Below are positions 42,572 through 57,204 of a DNA stretch of 64,000 nt, piece after piece. Position 1 is the stretch's first letter. The number at the start of each line of letters is the position of its first letter. This DNA comes from Saccopteryx bilineata (taxonomy: Eukaryota > Chordata > Mammalia > Chiroptera > Emballonuridae). Under the pieces are notes generated by a model. That model was not told where the DNA came from and did not search any database. It saw only the letters and a program-made list of their open reading frames with translations. The position numbers were made by a program, and so were the translations under genes. Location of the stretch: NCBI RefSeq assembly GCF_036850765.1, contig NC_089492.1:166964296-167028295 (forward strand), written 5' to 3'.

Positions 42572-42792
42572 CTGTTCCCCTGCCCCTCATGCCCCTATAC
42601 TCCTGTGCCTCTGTCCCTATGTGTCCTTATTCCCCTGTGCCTTTGTTCCCCTGTGCCCTGTCCCTCTGTGATTTTGTCCCCCTGTGCTCCGTCCCCCTGT
42701 GCCCTGTCCCCTTGTTCCCCTCTGCCCCTGTCCCCCTCTGCCCCTGTCCCCCTCTGCCCCTGTCCCCCTGTGCCCTGTCCCCCTGTGCCTTC
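42572..42792 (+). repeat. C/T-rich minisatellite upstream of exon 8
   Basis: Units of about 12-17 bp of the type CCCCCTGTGCCCTGT and CCCCCTCTGCCCCTGT repeat roughly 14 times, most regular from 42672 to 42792. The array ends 102 bp before the exon 8 acceptor. The complementary strand has many runs of three to five G. The Pro/Cys/Leu-rich open frames through it are products of the repeat. Confidence 0.9.
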
Positions 42793-42894
42793 TTTATCCT
42801 CCCCTGCAACCCATTTTCATTCCAGCCTGCCTGTCCCTGACCCCTTTGCACTTCTCCACTTGGGAATGTAAACTTTTATTCTTTTCTCCCACAG

Positions 42895-42949
42895 GAAGAT
42901 GATTTGAACGGGATCCACATAGTGGCCTTTGCAGAGAAGAGTGACCCAG
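42895..42949 (+). CDS. CASQ2: CASQ2 exon 8
   Basis: Acceptor TTTTCTCCCACAG ends at 42894; donor GTAGGA starts at 42950. The 55-nt exon encodes EDDLNGIHIVAFAEKSDP and the first base of Asp280, a core strand of the third thioredoxin-like domain. Confidence 0.97.
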
Positions 42950-44138
42950 GTAGGAACTTCCCCCACTCCATCTGTTCTTTGACACCTTAAGCAAGAACTG
43001 GCTTCTCTCCTTGGTCAGCCCTCACCTTTTCCCTCACTTCCTACCTACATTGCAACCCAAAGGCAGTGCACACCCCCTGGTGGTCACCTGCTATTAAGAA
43101 TCCATTTCAGTGGTGCACACAGCTTAGTAGGGTGGAGAGATCAGAGCCTCATTCTGCTTAGCTGCCCCAATAGGAATAAGTACTTGGTGAATATAAATAC
43201 GACCTAGCTTTACAGGGTGTGTGTGTATGCATGTGTAAACTTCTGCTCATTGTTAAGTTTGCGGACCTAGCCTATATAAATAACAATTCTACCTTAAATA
43301 ACAATAAATGTAACCTTACATCTGTCAAATATTGTTCGTGCTTGGGGAACTTAATGGAAAATATTTCCACAAAGAATGGGAACTGGGCCAAATATGCAGC
43401 TGATTTCTAAAGTGTAAAATGACCCTATAAATAGATGAGTGATTTATTTAGTGATTTGTTATAAGTAGATGAGATTTGTTTTATTTTGGAACTTGGACAA
43501 CTTTTCCCAGTTTTACTCTGTGTAGCATCATTGGAGAGCAAAGTGCAGGAAACAGTTAATTTTGCAGGTGGTAACATACTGGATCCCCTGAGCTGCGCCC
43601 GTGAGCTGAAGGGTCCCGAAGGGAGAGTGTGAGTGGAGATTCTGAGGTGCATTTTTGGAGACCTGGAACAATCCAGAATGCAACTGGAGAAGACAGGGAA
43701 CTCCATGCCTGACGGCTAAGCAGCCGGGCCTCAGGCTCTGAGTGGCTGGGCAGGGGTTCCAGAACCTGACAGGGCAGAGAACCGCAGCCACCAAAGCCAC
43801 CTCAGGCTGACTGATATGTACCCTGCAGGAACCCATAACTACGTGGTACTCTGCAGCAAGGTCTGAGGTGCCATCAGGTTTGGGAACCGTTGCATCAGGT
43901 AACGAGGAACTGTATGGTGTTTGCTGGGACTAAGGCCTCTTGTGCATTCATAGGGACAGATGGGGAAACAGAGGCTCAGAGAAGAGAAACTGCACAAGAG
44001 GGCATGTGAGCTAGCAGGATTTCCCGAAGGAGAAACAGGTTGTCTTGCACATGCCCCAACACACAGTAGGTGCTCAATAAATGCTCGTCAGGCAGGTGAT
44101 TAGCTAGGCAGCTGGCTGACCAAGACCAAGCCTTGACT

Positions 44139-44517
44139 TTTTTTTTTTTTTTTTTTTGTATTTTTCCAAAGCTGGAAACGGGGAGGCAGTCAGACAGACT
44201 CCCGCATGTGCCCGACCGGGATCCACCCGGCACGCCCACCAGGGGGCAATGCTCTGCCCATCTGAGGCATTGCTCTGTTGCAACCAGAGCCATTCTAGTG
44301 ACTGAGGTAGAGGCCACAGAGCCATCCTCAGAGCCCGGGCCAACCTTGCTCCAGTGGAGCCTTGGCTGCGGGAGGGGAAGAGAGAGACAGAGAGGAAGGA
44401 GAGGGGGAGGGGTGGAGAAACAGATGGGCGCTTCTCCTGTGTGCCCTGGCTGGGAATTGAACCAGGGACTCCCGCACGCCAGGCCGATGCTCTACCACTG
44501 AGCCAACCGGCCAGGGC
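44139..44517 (-). mobile_element. tRNA-derived bat SINE, type A, full length with target duplication
   Basis: A minus-strand element with tRNA-like head ending at 44517, CT-rich body and A-tail (T at 44139-44157). The 13-bp duplication CCAAGCCTTGACT is at 44126-44138 and 44518-44530. Confidence 0.95.
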
Positions 44518-44634
44518 CCAAGCCTTGACTCTTTACTGTCAGACCACCTGTTTCGTTTTTATTTTTTTGATAATTCATTTTCAGCTGTCATTGTTTCCTA
44601 CAGACTAAAAACCCCAACTGGTTCTAGCATACAA

Positions 44635-45015
44635 TCTTTATCATTGAGATACAATTCACATACCATAGTCTTCACCTTTTAAAAGTATACAATTTAGTGG
44701 TTTTTAGTACATACACAAAGTGGTACAAATAGTACCACTGCCTAATTCCAGAATGTTTCGTCACCTTGAAAGAATATTACATGTATTGGCAGTCAGTCTC
44801 TTTCCCCTCTGCCATCCCCTGGCAACCACTAATCTCATTTCCTCCTCCATGGATTCAACTATTCTGGAAATTTAAATATCATTATGTAATATGTGGCCTT
44901 CAGGGCCTGTTGTTCACTTAGATAGCGTATTCAAGGTTAATTCTTCTGAGGCGTGTATTCATACTACACTCCTTTTTAGGGCTAAATAATGCTCCCCTGT
45001 AGCACAACTGAATCT
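44635..45015 (-). repeat. Ancient L1 3'-end fragment
   Basis: The reverse complement of an old L1 3' UTR: TTGAGATACAATTCACATACC, TACAATTTAGTGGTTTTTAG and the later AACCACTAATCTC and CTATTCTGGA segments are typical. It is diverged. Confidence 0.75.
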
Positions 45016-47234
45016 ATGTTTCAAATTCTCTGAGAGCTTCCTCCCCCCCAACCCTCTATTTTTATTAGAATTTTTGAGTGCCTACTGATGTCCCAGTTTC
45101 CCCATCACGATTTACTGAGTTGGAAAAACTCTTCAAAGATGGCTAATCCTTGTCCAAAGATGCCAGTGTGGTTCCAGCCTCTTTCTATAGGTTCTGCCCT
45201 TTCCCTGCCCCCGAGGATAAAGCAGCAAAGAAGACAAGCTGCCCGAGGCTGACAAGCTACAATCGGACACAATCTGATCCGGGTGTCTGTGAACAGAGAT
45301 GCCTGGCCATCAGCAACAGCCTGCTGGCCGGACTCCAGGAGGCTTTCCTCCCTCGCCTGCCCTCTTCCAGGCTGGGGGGGGGGGGCTGTCTGGCTCTTGG
45401 GAACAATGGAACAAAGAGGCCTCGGAGAAGTTGCAGGAACCTGTTTGACCGAGATTGCTGCTAATGAATCAAGCTCCTGAAACTATTTCCACCTCCTCCC
45501 TGCACAAATATCCTTGGGCCTGAAGCCTGTCTTTTCCCAAGCTGAGGCTTGTTACTGGGGAGCCAGAAAAACAGTGCTGGCATGAAGGCGGGGGGTGGGA
45601 AGCATCCTCTTCAGTGAGGGAGGGCCTGGTGTGCTGGGGGCTGAGAAAGGGAAAGGCTTGTCTGTGGAAATCCCTGACTCTGAGGCTAATCAGTCATTAC
45701 TGCAGGTCACTGGTGTATGACTTGGGGTGGGAAGTCTGGCTGCAGACTAGAAATTTATTTCTGCCCAGACAGCGGGTCCTCCTATACCTTTGCTCTTGCT
45801 GAAAGGGACATGTGGACTTTTTGGGGCCAACCAAGCCCCTGCCTGCCCAAAAAAAGGTTATACATTCAGCAAAATTAACAGCACAGATTTCCTTGGAGAG
45901 CTAAAGCTTGAGGAAGTGTTCTGTGAGCATTATGGAAATGATCTCATTTGGTCCCTGAAGCCACTCCATGACATATGCACAATAAGGAAGAACATGACTT
46001 TAGGAAGAAGACAACTCTTGTGTGTTTATGTGACATGACAAACTCCTGTGTGAGGGGCTTGTTTTATTCCCATTTCAATCTTGAGGAAGCTGAGGCCAAG
46101 AGGTTGCCAGGCTGGGAAATAGTGAAGCTGGAATTAAGCTGAGGATGTATGGCTTCCCAGCCACGCCCCTAACTGCAAGGCCCTGCCGCAGACTTGTCCA
46201 CCACTCGGAGTTACTACCCCTGATGACATCCCAGTGACAACCAGCCTGCCCTTCTTCCCCTCTGCCATTCTTCAACATTCCCTACACCGCCAACATTAGA
46301 AAGACCCAGAGAAGTCCAATGGCACACTCAAGGTCACATGGTTAGAGGCACAGCAGACACATAAGCATCGATTTCTTGGTGGCTCCTCTGGACACTGGAC
46401 ACCAGGCCATACTGCCTGCCCCAGGCTGCGGAGCTAGTGGCAGGCTCTGAGCATGTGCAATGCTGCTGCAACCTAATTGGGGGGTGGGGGGAAATTAGAG
46501 AGGAGAAGTGAGAAGAGAGCCTAATTATGAAGAAAAGTCAAACTTCCTTCTCCCATCCACTGATGTTCCCAGACTTGGAATCTATGCGTATACAATAGCA
46601 ATAACAAACATCATCTAAGTGGTCTGGGTCCCCCAAGGACTCTTCTCCTGGCGTTCCAGCCTTCCCAGCTGAGAGCTTGTATTTGAGGGTTGCAGACAGT
46701 GTCTGCTCCGCTGGCCCCAGAGTGATGAGCTACGGCCCTTCTGCCATGAGCTCTCCTCAAGGCTGACGAGAGCTGCAGAGGAAAGGGCACGTCAGCGCTC
46801 TGCTCCTGCCTGGCTTTCTCCAGAGCCTCCTCTCGGTTGCCATGCTCAGAATGCCGACTGAGCTGCTATGTGACAGGTTTGAAAATGAATGTCTCTCCTC
46901 TCCCACTCCCAGATGAGTCCGCGTCAGGCTGACATCTTCTTCATAACACTTGAAAGGTTCGCAAAGTGGCATTTCTACATGAGTGCGTGCTTGATGGGTG
47001 TCCTCCAAGGGTATTGGGAATATTAGCACTAACAAGCTGGAAGGCAGAGCAGGCTGCTGTCTGTGCATGTGGGACAACCAGTGACAGGCCTGCCACTCAT
47101 CTCCAAGCCCTGTTCCAACCGAGTGCCAACCACCTTGGGTTCTTGTCAAATGGTTTGGAGACTAATCATCTCAAATAGGAATGCTGATGGCTTATTTGAG
47201 CTTCAAAATTTAAATGTGGTTTATCGGATTTAAC

Positions 47235-47460
47235 ATTTGGTTCTTGCTAAGTGCTACATGATGTTCCAAGTACTTAGCAAATATCAGCACATTTAATCTT
47301 TACAACAACCCTCTGTGGTGGGTACTATCACTATTGTCTTCCCCCGTGCACAGACAGGAGTTAGATAATGTCCCCATGTCACACGGCTAATCAGGGATGG
47401 GACTGGGATTCAAACCTGAGCAGTCCAGCCCAAGCCTGGGCTCTGTAACCACCATTTCAC
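47235..47460 (-). repeat. MIR-like ancient SINE
   Basis: Reverse-complement MIR order: AATCTTTACAACAACCCTCT, TCACACGGCTAATCAGGGA and GGGATTCAAACCTGAG. Confidence 0.75.
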
Positions 47461-48894
47461 TTTCTTGCCAATTCTGGGACCGGAGGGCCAGGAGAAGTCA
47501 GCAGTGCTGTTATATGGAGTTGGGGATCTCAAGTCCCAACTTGGGACCATGGAGCCCACACAGTGTCCCCTGTTCTAACAGGTGACTGGGTGATTCTGCC
47601 ATGTCAGGGGAGCCCCCACCTTTCCTGTTCTTCCAACGCTCCCCAAGGGGCCCAGGCTCAGATGCCATGTGCTGCTCTTTCAGAATTGCACACTCACTGA
47701 GGGGTCTTTGGCCTAAGACAGGCACCTGCCCTGTACACCTGTGTCCCAGCACCTGGCCCTGGGCCAGAGATGTTGTGTGCACTCAGAATACACCTTCTGA
47801 TGACAAAATGAGTTTTTCCCACCAATGAAGGATGAAAGTAGTGGGAAAAAAGCAACTAAAATGAATAAAAGGTTGGTGGGGCAGGGAGGGAAAGAAAGGA
47901 GACAGAAAATCTCTCATTCGGTGTGCAAGTGCCTCCCATGAGAACAACAGCATGATTATTACCTAGGAGTGCCAAGGCAAGAAGGTGGCTATTTTCTCCA
48001 TTTTAGCTGAAGAAACAGAAGTCTGGACAGGTGAAGACCTCTGAGCAGGGTCATCAACCACCAGACACAATCTCTAAGCTGTGTGTTGCCAGCCCCCCTC
48101 TGTGTCACCTGCCACATGAACAGCAGCAGGACCCACCCTAACAGCCCTGCTCCCCAAGTCTAAGCCTCCCTCCAGGAATAAGACCCTGAGTCCCATAGCC
48201 ACATAACGTGGCATCGGGGAGGGTCCTTTGTGATGAGCACAGCCACCTGCCCGGGGATGGGGTCACAAGGACAAGTGCAGGGTGGGCAGTGTGCAGTGGG
48301 CATGTTACTCTGGGTCACCGCATGGTCTCAGACACATGTGTCTCTGCCGAAGGGAGCCCTTGCTCCTGACGTGGCTGTGACTGGCCTGTAACTGGTACTC
48401 AGGGCCTGGTGTAGCCTCATCTGGGAGGAGAATGTACTCACCGGTTCTCTTCCCATGGAGATGTGATTCCCAGAGGCCTTGCACTTGCTGTGGGAAATGT
48501 GGCTCAACCGGAACCCTCAGCCCCGGGTCATGGGATCTCAGGGTCCACACTGTGTGGCAGGGAAGGAGTCACGGTTCTCACAGTGCCAGGCTCCTCTTCT
48601 TTATTTAGGTCCATCTCTGAGACCCCAGGCGCACTCAAGGGCATTGCTGAGCGGACCAGCCGGATGGGCTGTGGCAGTGGGGAGGATAGGGTGTGGCCAC
48701 AGATCAGGAGGGGAAGGGATGGCTCAGGGGAAGGCAGAGCCCCCACCAGCCCCACGGGGCAACCCTGGCTGTCTCCTCAGGCCCCAACCTTGTGATGTCC
48801 GCCCACGGGCACTTGCACACTCCTCTAGCACCACCCTGAGGAAGGACGATGGCAGCAGCTTTCCCCCTCAAGAGTGTGGAAATAGCTGTAGACA

Positions 48895-49095
48895 GGCAGA
48901 CCAAAAGCCCAAGTGAGAATCCTGGCTCTGTCACTTGCTGGCACATGATGCTAGACAAGTCACATACTCTCCCTGTGTCTCAATTCCATCCTCTTCAAGA
49001 TGAAAATCATAAAATTCTCTTAACTTCCATCAGGACAAATTCCTAATCTTAAATGCAAAAGTACTCGGTAAGTGTTCAATGAATATTCATAAAAT
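48895..49095 (+). repeat. MIR-like ancient SINE
   Basis: GAATCCTGGCTCTGTCACTT, CCCTGTGTCTCAATTCCATC and AGTGTTCAATGAATATTC follow MIR in plus orientation. The stretch overlaps a chance open frame. Confidence 0.8.
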
Positions 49096-49389
49096 AACAG
49101 ATTGGGAGGCTTAATGACGTTAGCACAAAGGGATTAACCTGTGCTCTAAGCCACGTGAGGCAAGGTTCTCATAGTGCAGAAGCCAGAATCAGGAATAGGA
49201 GCCAGAAGGAACAGCCCCAAGTTATTCTGTCTTATGGTGTAACTTCCTGTGAGCATGTCTTCTCTACTGTATGGGCCCAGACTGTACCTAACCCATAGCT
49301 TGTGCACTTAATACATATTCATTAAATGAACAGGTAAATGGCCAGTTCCCTTATATTTAGGTAGAAGAAATCAAATCACTTAAAAACAG

Positions 49390-49570
49390 TGGCTAAAACT
49401 TACTGTGTCCCAGGCACTGTCTCAGTGCCTCAGAGATACTGACTCATTTAACTCACAACCACCTTGTGAAGTAGATACCATTATTATCATCAACCCCGTT
49501 ATACAGATGAGAAACAAAGACAGGAAATAACTTGCCCTAAGTCACACTCTAAATGGCAGAACCAGTATAC
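49390..49570 (-). repeat. MIR-like ancient SINE
   Basis: CCCAGGCACTGTCTCAGTGC, TTTAACTCACAACCACC and TATACAGATGAGAAA are reverse-complement MIR landmarks. Confidence 0.75.
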
Positions 49571-51153
49571 CTGCCAAGGTTGATGGCCTCAAGTGTGCTT
49601 GTGCTTCAGCCCAAGGAATAGGCTCTGGTCTGTCCTTGAACGTTGCCGGGGACGCAGAGGGATTATGCCACGATAGAACTCATCATCTTGTGAGTCAGAA
49701 GGCTGCCTTTGGTTCTGGGTGAAACTTCTCCAGCTTTAATGTCAACCTCACTTATTAATTGACTCTTGGCATGTTTTTTGAGCTCTCCTAGCTCCTCTGC
49801 AGACCCAGACCCTTTCGTATTCTTAAAAATAGGCAGTGAGCCCCAATTTTTACTTCTTGTATTTAAGAAGAAACTCCAATCCACTTGATTTTTCTTGCAG
49901 AAACTAATTTTTATTCCTTCATTCTTTTTTGAAAGCTCCAAACCTGCTGATTGTGGTCTTATCCTCTACAACACATGTGTCTTTGTGGCTTCTTTCTTCC
50001 CTTTCTGTGAATTAGTCTTTTGCACCTCAGGTGTACATTTTCAACTTGAATTTGGGTCTGTGTTGTTAAATTTCATCCTCTTTGTGAACTTCTGATTTGT
50101 CAAGGTCACTTTAAAATTTGATTCTCATCTTCCAGACTATTGGCAACATCACCTCCTTCTTCATTATCCCTTTCTCCCCAGCTGCTGAAAGTAGTCACTG
50201 AAGGGGTTTAGGAGGAATTCCCCCTTGTGGTCTGTGTATTCTGATCATTAAATCCTGGTAGCACCATACTTCCTGACCTGTGACACAGGAACGTGTCCAG
50301 AAGGTGGGATCATAGTGTCCAGGTGGCAGCAGCCCGTGGCACTCTGGAGAGCTTGACCTCGGCCACACCTGCAGGCTGCAGGAGGAAGAACCCCAACCCC
50401 ACCTCTCCTCTTGTCCCCAGAGTGGTGGATAATGAGCCCTAAAGCACATGGCCCTTTGGACGTCATGTCTCTGTCATAGATGGAACAACAACCCAGGCCG
50501 CCCTCAGCCTCATCTCTGCAGAAAAGGATGCTAAGGACCCTCTTCTCCACTAACTGGAGTTCTGCTTTCCAAGTAACAAGGCCTGAGGGGGCCCAGTCTG
50601 AGTCTCATGAGTTAACATTGAAAGTGACTCTGCCCACTTGCCCATTCAGTGTAGAGTTCCTCAGAACAGTATGGATTTTGCCTGGAATGTATTAGAAAAT
50701 TAGGAAGTGCTGAGAAAAACCATTACTAAGCGACCTCAAATAGCCAAACAAAGGCTAGAGTGCCTGGGAGAAGGGAGGCTTGTTACACAGAGGCAGGAGA
50801 GGGGCTTGGATCCACTGCACATAACAAAAGAAGAAACCCTTTACAAACAACAAACAAAGGGCAGTTGCCACACTGAATTCCTAAGCAGCTAGTGGGTAGC
50901 TTGTATAGAAGGTATACATTCCAGGCTGCAGATTCAGCTAAGCAGGAAACATAACTTTATAGTCTAGAACTAAACCTCAACTTGACTGCTCAATGGCAGA
51001 AACTGGGTCTGACAATTAATGGTCCCCTTACCCCTACCCACCATCCCCAGAGGTTCAGTGTTTTGCAGGTTCCCAGGCACAGATGGCTGGAGAGTACATC
51101 TGGTCAGTCATTGTCATCAGCACCTATTCACAGTGGCATCTCTAGAGAAGTTT

Positions 51154-51844
51154 TTTTTTTAATAAATAAATTTTTATTAATTTTAATGGGGTGACATCAA
51201 TAGATCAGGGTACATATATTCAAAGAAAACATGTCCAGGTTATATTGTCATTCAATTATGTTGCATACCCATCACCCAAAGTCAGATTGTCCTCCGTCAC
51301 CTTCTATCTAGTTTTCTTTGTGCCCCTCCCCTCCCCTTTCCCTTCTCCCTCCTTCCCTCCCCCTGCCCCCCGTAACCACCACACTCTTATCCATGTCTCT
51401 TAGTCTCGTTTTTATGTCCCACCAATGTGTGGAGTCCTGCAGTTCTTGTTTTTTTCTAATTTACTTATTTCACTCCGTATAATATTATCAAGATCCCACC
51501 ATTTTGTCATCATTTCTTATGGCTGAATAGTATACCATGGTGTATATGTGCCACATCTTCTTTACCCAGTCTCCAATTTTTTTTTTTTTACGGTGATTAA
51601 AGCCTTTAAGCAAACTCTTGGCCAATACAGCAAGAATCCATAAAAGAGTAGTGTCCTTAACAAGTTCACCAAGTCCAAGTTGGCCCCAACACCATGCCAA
51701 ATCCCTGAAAAATGCAACCCAACCACAGTTCAGTCTGTTAGGAGCGTCCCAAGGAGCAGGAGTCCAGGAAAAGTCCACATCCAGGAAAAGTCTGCATGAC
51801 ACTGTAATTGTTGTCACAATTCTATACTTTGCAGCTCATGTCCA
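51154..51844 (-). mobile_element. Chimeric retroelement copy 2: unknown 5' module joined to an L1 3' end
   Basis: Read on the minus strand it starts at 51844 with TGGACATGAGCTGCAAAG and follows copy 1 (7451-8150) throughout: about 260 bp of non-L1 module, an internal A-run (seen as T at about 51577-51589), the L1 ORF2 C-terminus, G-rich 3' UTR and A-tail. The 16-bp duplication ATCTCTAGAGAAGTTT at 51138-51153 and 51845-51860 brackets it exactly, so the whole chimera entered here by target-primed reverse transcription as one unit. It has no coding capacity of its own and lies antisense to CASQ2. Confidence 0.92.
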
Positions 51845-52390
51845 ATCTCTAGAGAAGTTTGTCACTCGGTCTGGCCTTCAGCTTTGCTTCAAGGTCACCA
51901 GTGGTCCCCTCCATCCAGTTACCCAGTCTGTCTCTCCTCTAAACTTTGTGCATGGTCATCAGGGCCACAGAGAAGATGGTGGGGCCTCCTGACTTTTCTA
52001 CCCTGGTGCTCTTGCACAGGGGCTTCTCCAACAGATTCTGGGTCTTTCCATTTCCCTGAGTTTCATTCTAGAACAAAGAATGCCCTATATTCTTAGGACT
52101 GCCTGAAATTGTGGCATTTCTATATGTGGACCCCTAGGCACACGGTGGCCTGCATTCATGCACACAGACATGTACATACATACACGATGCTTGTACACAT
52201 GCACACGCTTGGGCACAGGGTTCATTCTCAGGGACTTTCCAGAATCTAAACTCTGTTTCTAGTTGGAAGTGGGATGGGGTTGCTGAGGATATAGTGTATG
52301 CTTTCTTTTATTAAACATTCTTCCAAAATGTTTGTTTATGCTATAAATTTTAGGTTGTTCCCAGTGCTATAAAATTTAAGCTTTTAAAGC

Positions 52391-52420
52391 CAAAAAAAAA
52401 AAAAAGAAAGAAAGAAAAAG
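52391..52420 (+). repeat. A-rich/GAAA run
   Basis: A run of A followed by GAAAGAAAGAAA, about 30 bp. It may be the eroded tail of an older retroposon, but no body is recognisable upstream. Confidence 0.7.
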
Positions 52421-53092
52421 TCTGTGTTCTTGCAACTCACAAGGCTTGTCTCTGCTTTTCTTACTTTCTTATGAATCATCTTTCCCCTGGGGCAACGAGC
52501 TGCTGACGGACTAGGGAGAGGGCAGAGCACACATGGAAATGGGGAGGGAGAGAGGGACGCCCCGTGTACTATCTCAAAACTATAAAACCAACTGTACAAA
52601 TCAGAAATTCACTTAGTCTGAAGGTTTTAGGAATTCCAATTTGCAGAAAACTAAGGGTCCAGGCTATATGTCCCTGGTCCTTAGAGCAAATGTCATGGGG
52701 AGCATTGAGGGATAGCAATTACTGGTTTCAAGATGTGGCCCAGAGCACTGAGGACCAGGCAGGGCTCCTCTGCTCTGGGACTGAACTTTCTGACTCCAGG
52801 CTGGTCAGTTTTTACCTGCAGATTAGCAAACTGGAGTTTGGCTTCAAGTCACAAATCAGCCACTTCCTTGTGAACTTTTCATTTCTTTACTCAAAAATTG
52901 TATTGTTTCCTTTTGAGTAAGCTGCTTTGTGGCTGAAGTTTTCATCTGACTCATTTTATAGAATAATCCTATAATTGAGGGTATGCACCCAATGGCTTAA
53001 GAAACTCTCATGGAAAAACCACAGACGCTGCTCTCCATGTTGGAAGCTATGTATGTGCAAGGGTTAATCAAACTTCTTGAATCCTGACGCAG

Positions 53093-53193
53093 ATGGCTAT
53101 GAGTTCCTGGAGATCCTGAAGCAGGTCGCTCGGGACAACACCGACAACCCTGGCCTGAGCATCGTGTGGATTGACCCAGATGACTTTCCCCTG
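53093..53193 (+). CDS. CASQ2: CASQ2 exon 9
   Basis: Acceptor CTGACGCAG ends at 53092, with a short and impure pyrimidine tract; donor GTGAGT starts at 53194. The 101-nt exon completes Asp280 and encodes [15 protein letters not shown] through DPDDFPL of the third thioredoxin-like domain. Asp307, the residue changed in the human D307H arrhythmia variant, is retained (codon 53173-53175). Residue 300 is Gly (GGC at 53152-53154) where the human protein has Asp, from memory. Frame and length match the family. Confidence 0.97.
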
Positions 53194-56988
<3,795 letters not shown>

Positions 56989-57204
56989 GCTGACAGCATC
57001 TGGATGGAGATCACAGATGATGATGACCTGCCCACAGCTGAGGAGCTGGAAGATTGGATTGAGGATGTGCTTTCAGGAAAGATAAACACTGAGGATGATG
57101 ACAATGAGGACGATGATGAAGATGATGATGACGATGAAGATGATGATGACGACAGCGATAACTCTGATGAGGATAATGACAACAGTGACGATGATGATGA
57201 ATAG
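56989..57204 (+). CDS. CASQ2: CASQ2 exon 11, coding part with acidic tail and stop
   Basis: Acceptor CCTCCTTGCAG ends at 56988; the stop TAG is at 57202-57204. The exon encodes 71 residues: [20 protein letters not shown], then [14 protein letters not shown], then a 37-residue tail of which 30 are Asp or Glu and the rest Asn or Ser. The tail binds calcium with low affinity and high capacity and drives polymerisation; its Ser residues in acidic context resemble casein kinase 2 sites known in the family. It is about 10 residues longer than in human. The DNA is a GAT/GAC/GAG trinucleotide tract from about 57093 to 57201, a likely site of length variation. Confidence 0.98.
   Translation, partial: ADSIWMEITDDDDLPTAEELEDWIEDVLSGKINTEDDDNEDDDEDDDDDEDDDDDSDNSDEDNDNSDDDDE
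57093..57201 (+). repeat. CASQ2: Coding GAY/GAR trinucleotide tract
   Basis: Nearly every codon is GAT, GAC, GAA or GAG with occasional AAC, AAT and AGT/AGC. It is simple-sequence DNA under protein-level constraint, and causes open frames rich in Ser or His on the complementary strand. Confidence 0.92.

Larger units (their letters stand above)
36212..42894 (+). other. CASQ2: CASQ2 intron 7
   Basis: An intron of 6683 bp with MIR-like stretches (36495-36677 and 40510-40690), SINEs (36680-36876 and 39702-40078), an old L1 3' end with a GATA repeat (37410-37830), a probable solo LTR (about 37890-38335) and a minisatellite (42572-42792). I recognise nothing in 36880-37400, 38340-39700, 40090-40500 and 40700-42560. 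Confidence 0.85.
42950..53092 (+). other. CASQ2: CASQ2 intron 8
   Basis: An intron of 10143 bp, the largest complete one. It holds a SINE (44139-44517), an old L1 3' end (44635-45015), MIR-like remnants (47235-47460, 48895-49095, 49390-49570), the second chimeric element (51154-51844) and an A-rich run (52391-52420). I recognise nothing in 42960-44120, 45030-47220, 47470-48880, 49580-51130 and 51870-53080; the numerous short frames there do not look coding. Confidence 0.85.

Noticed and set aside
42482..42902. Overlapping open frames rich in Pro, Cys, Leu and Ser
   Set aside because: Three overlapping frames are open through the same minisatellite; repeat composition explains them and there is no other coding evidence.
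48463..48958. Cluster of overlapping open frames in CASQ2 intron 8
   Set aside because: Several frames on both strands are open through the same GC-rich stretch, none with a recognisable domain or splice context.
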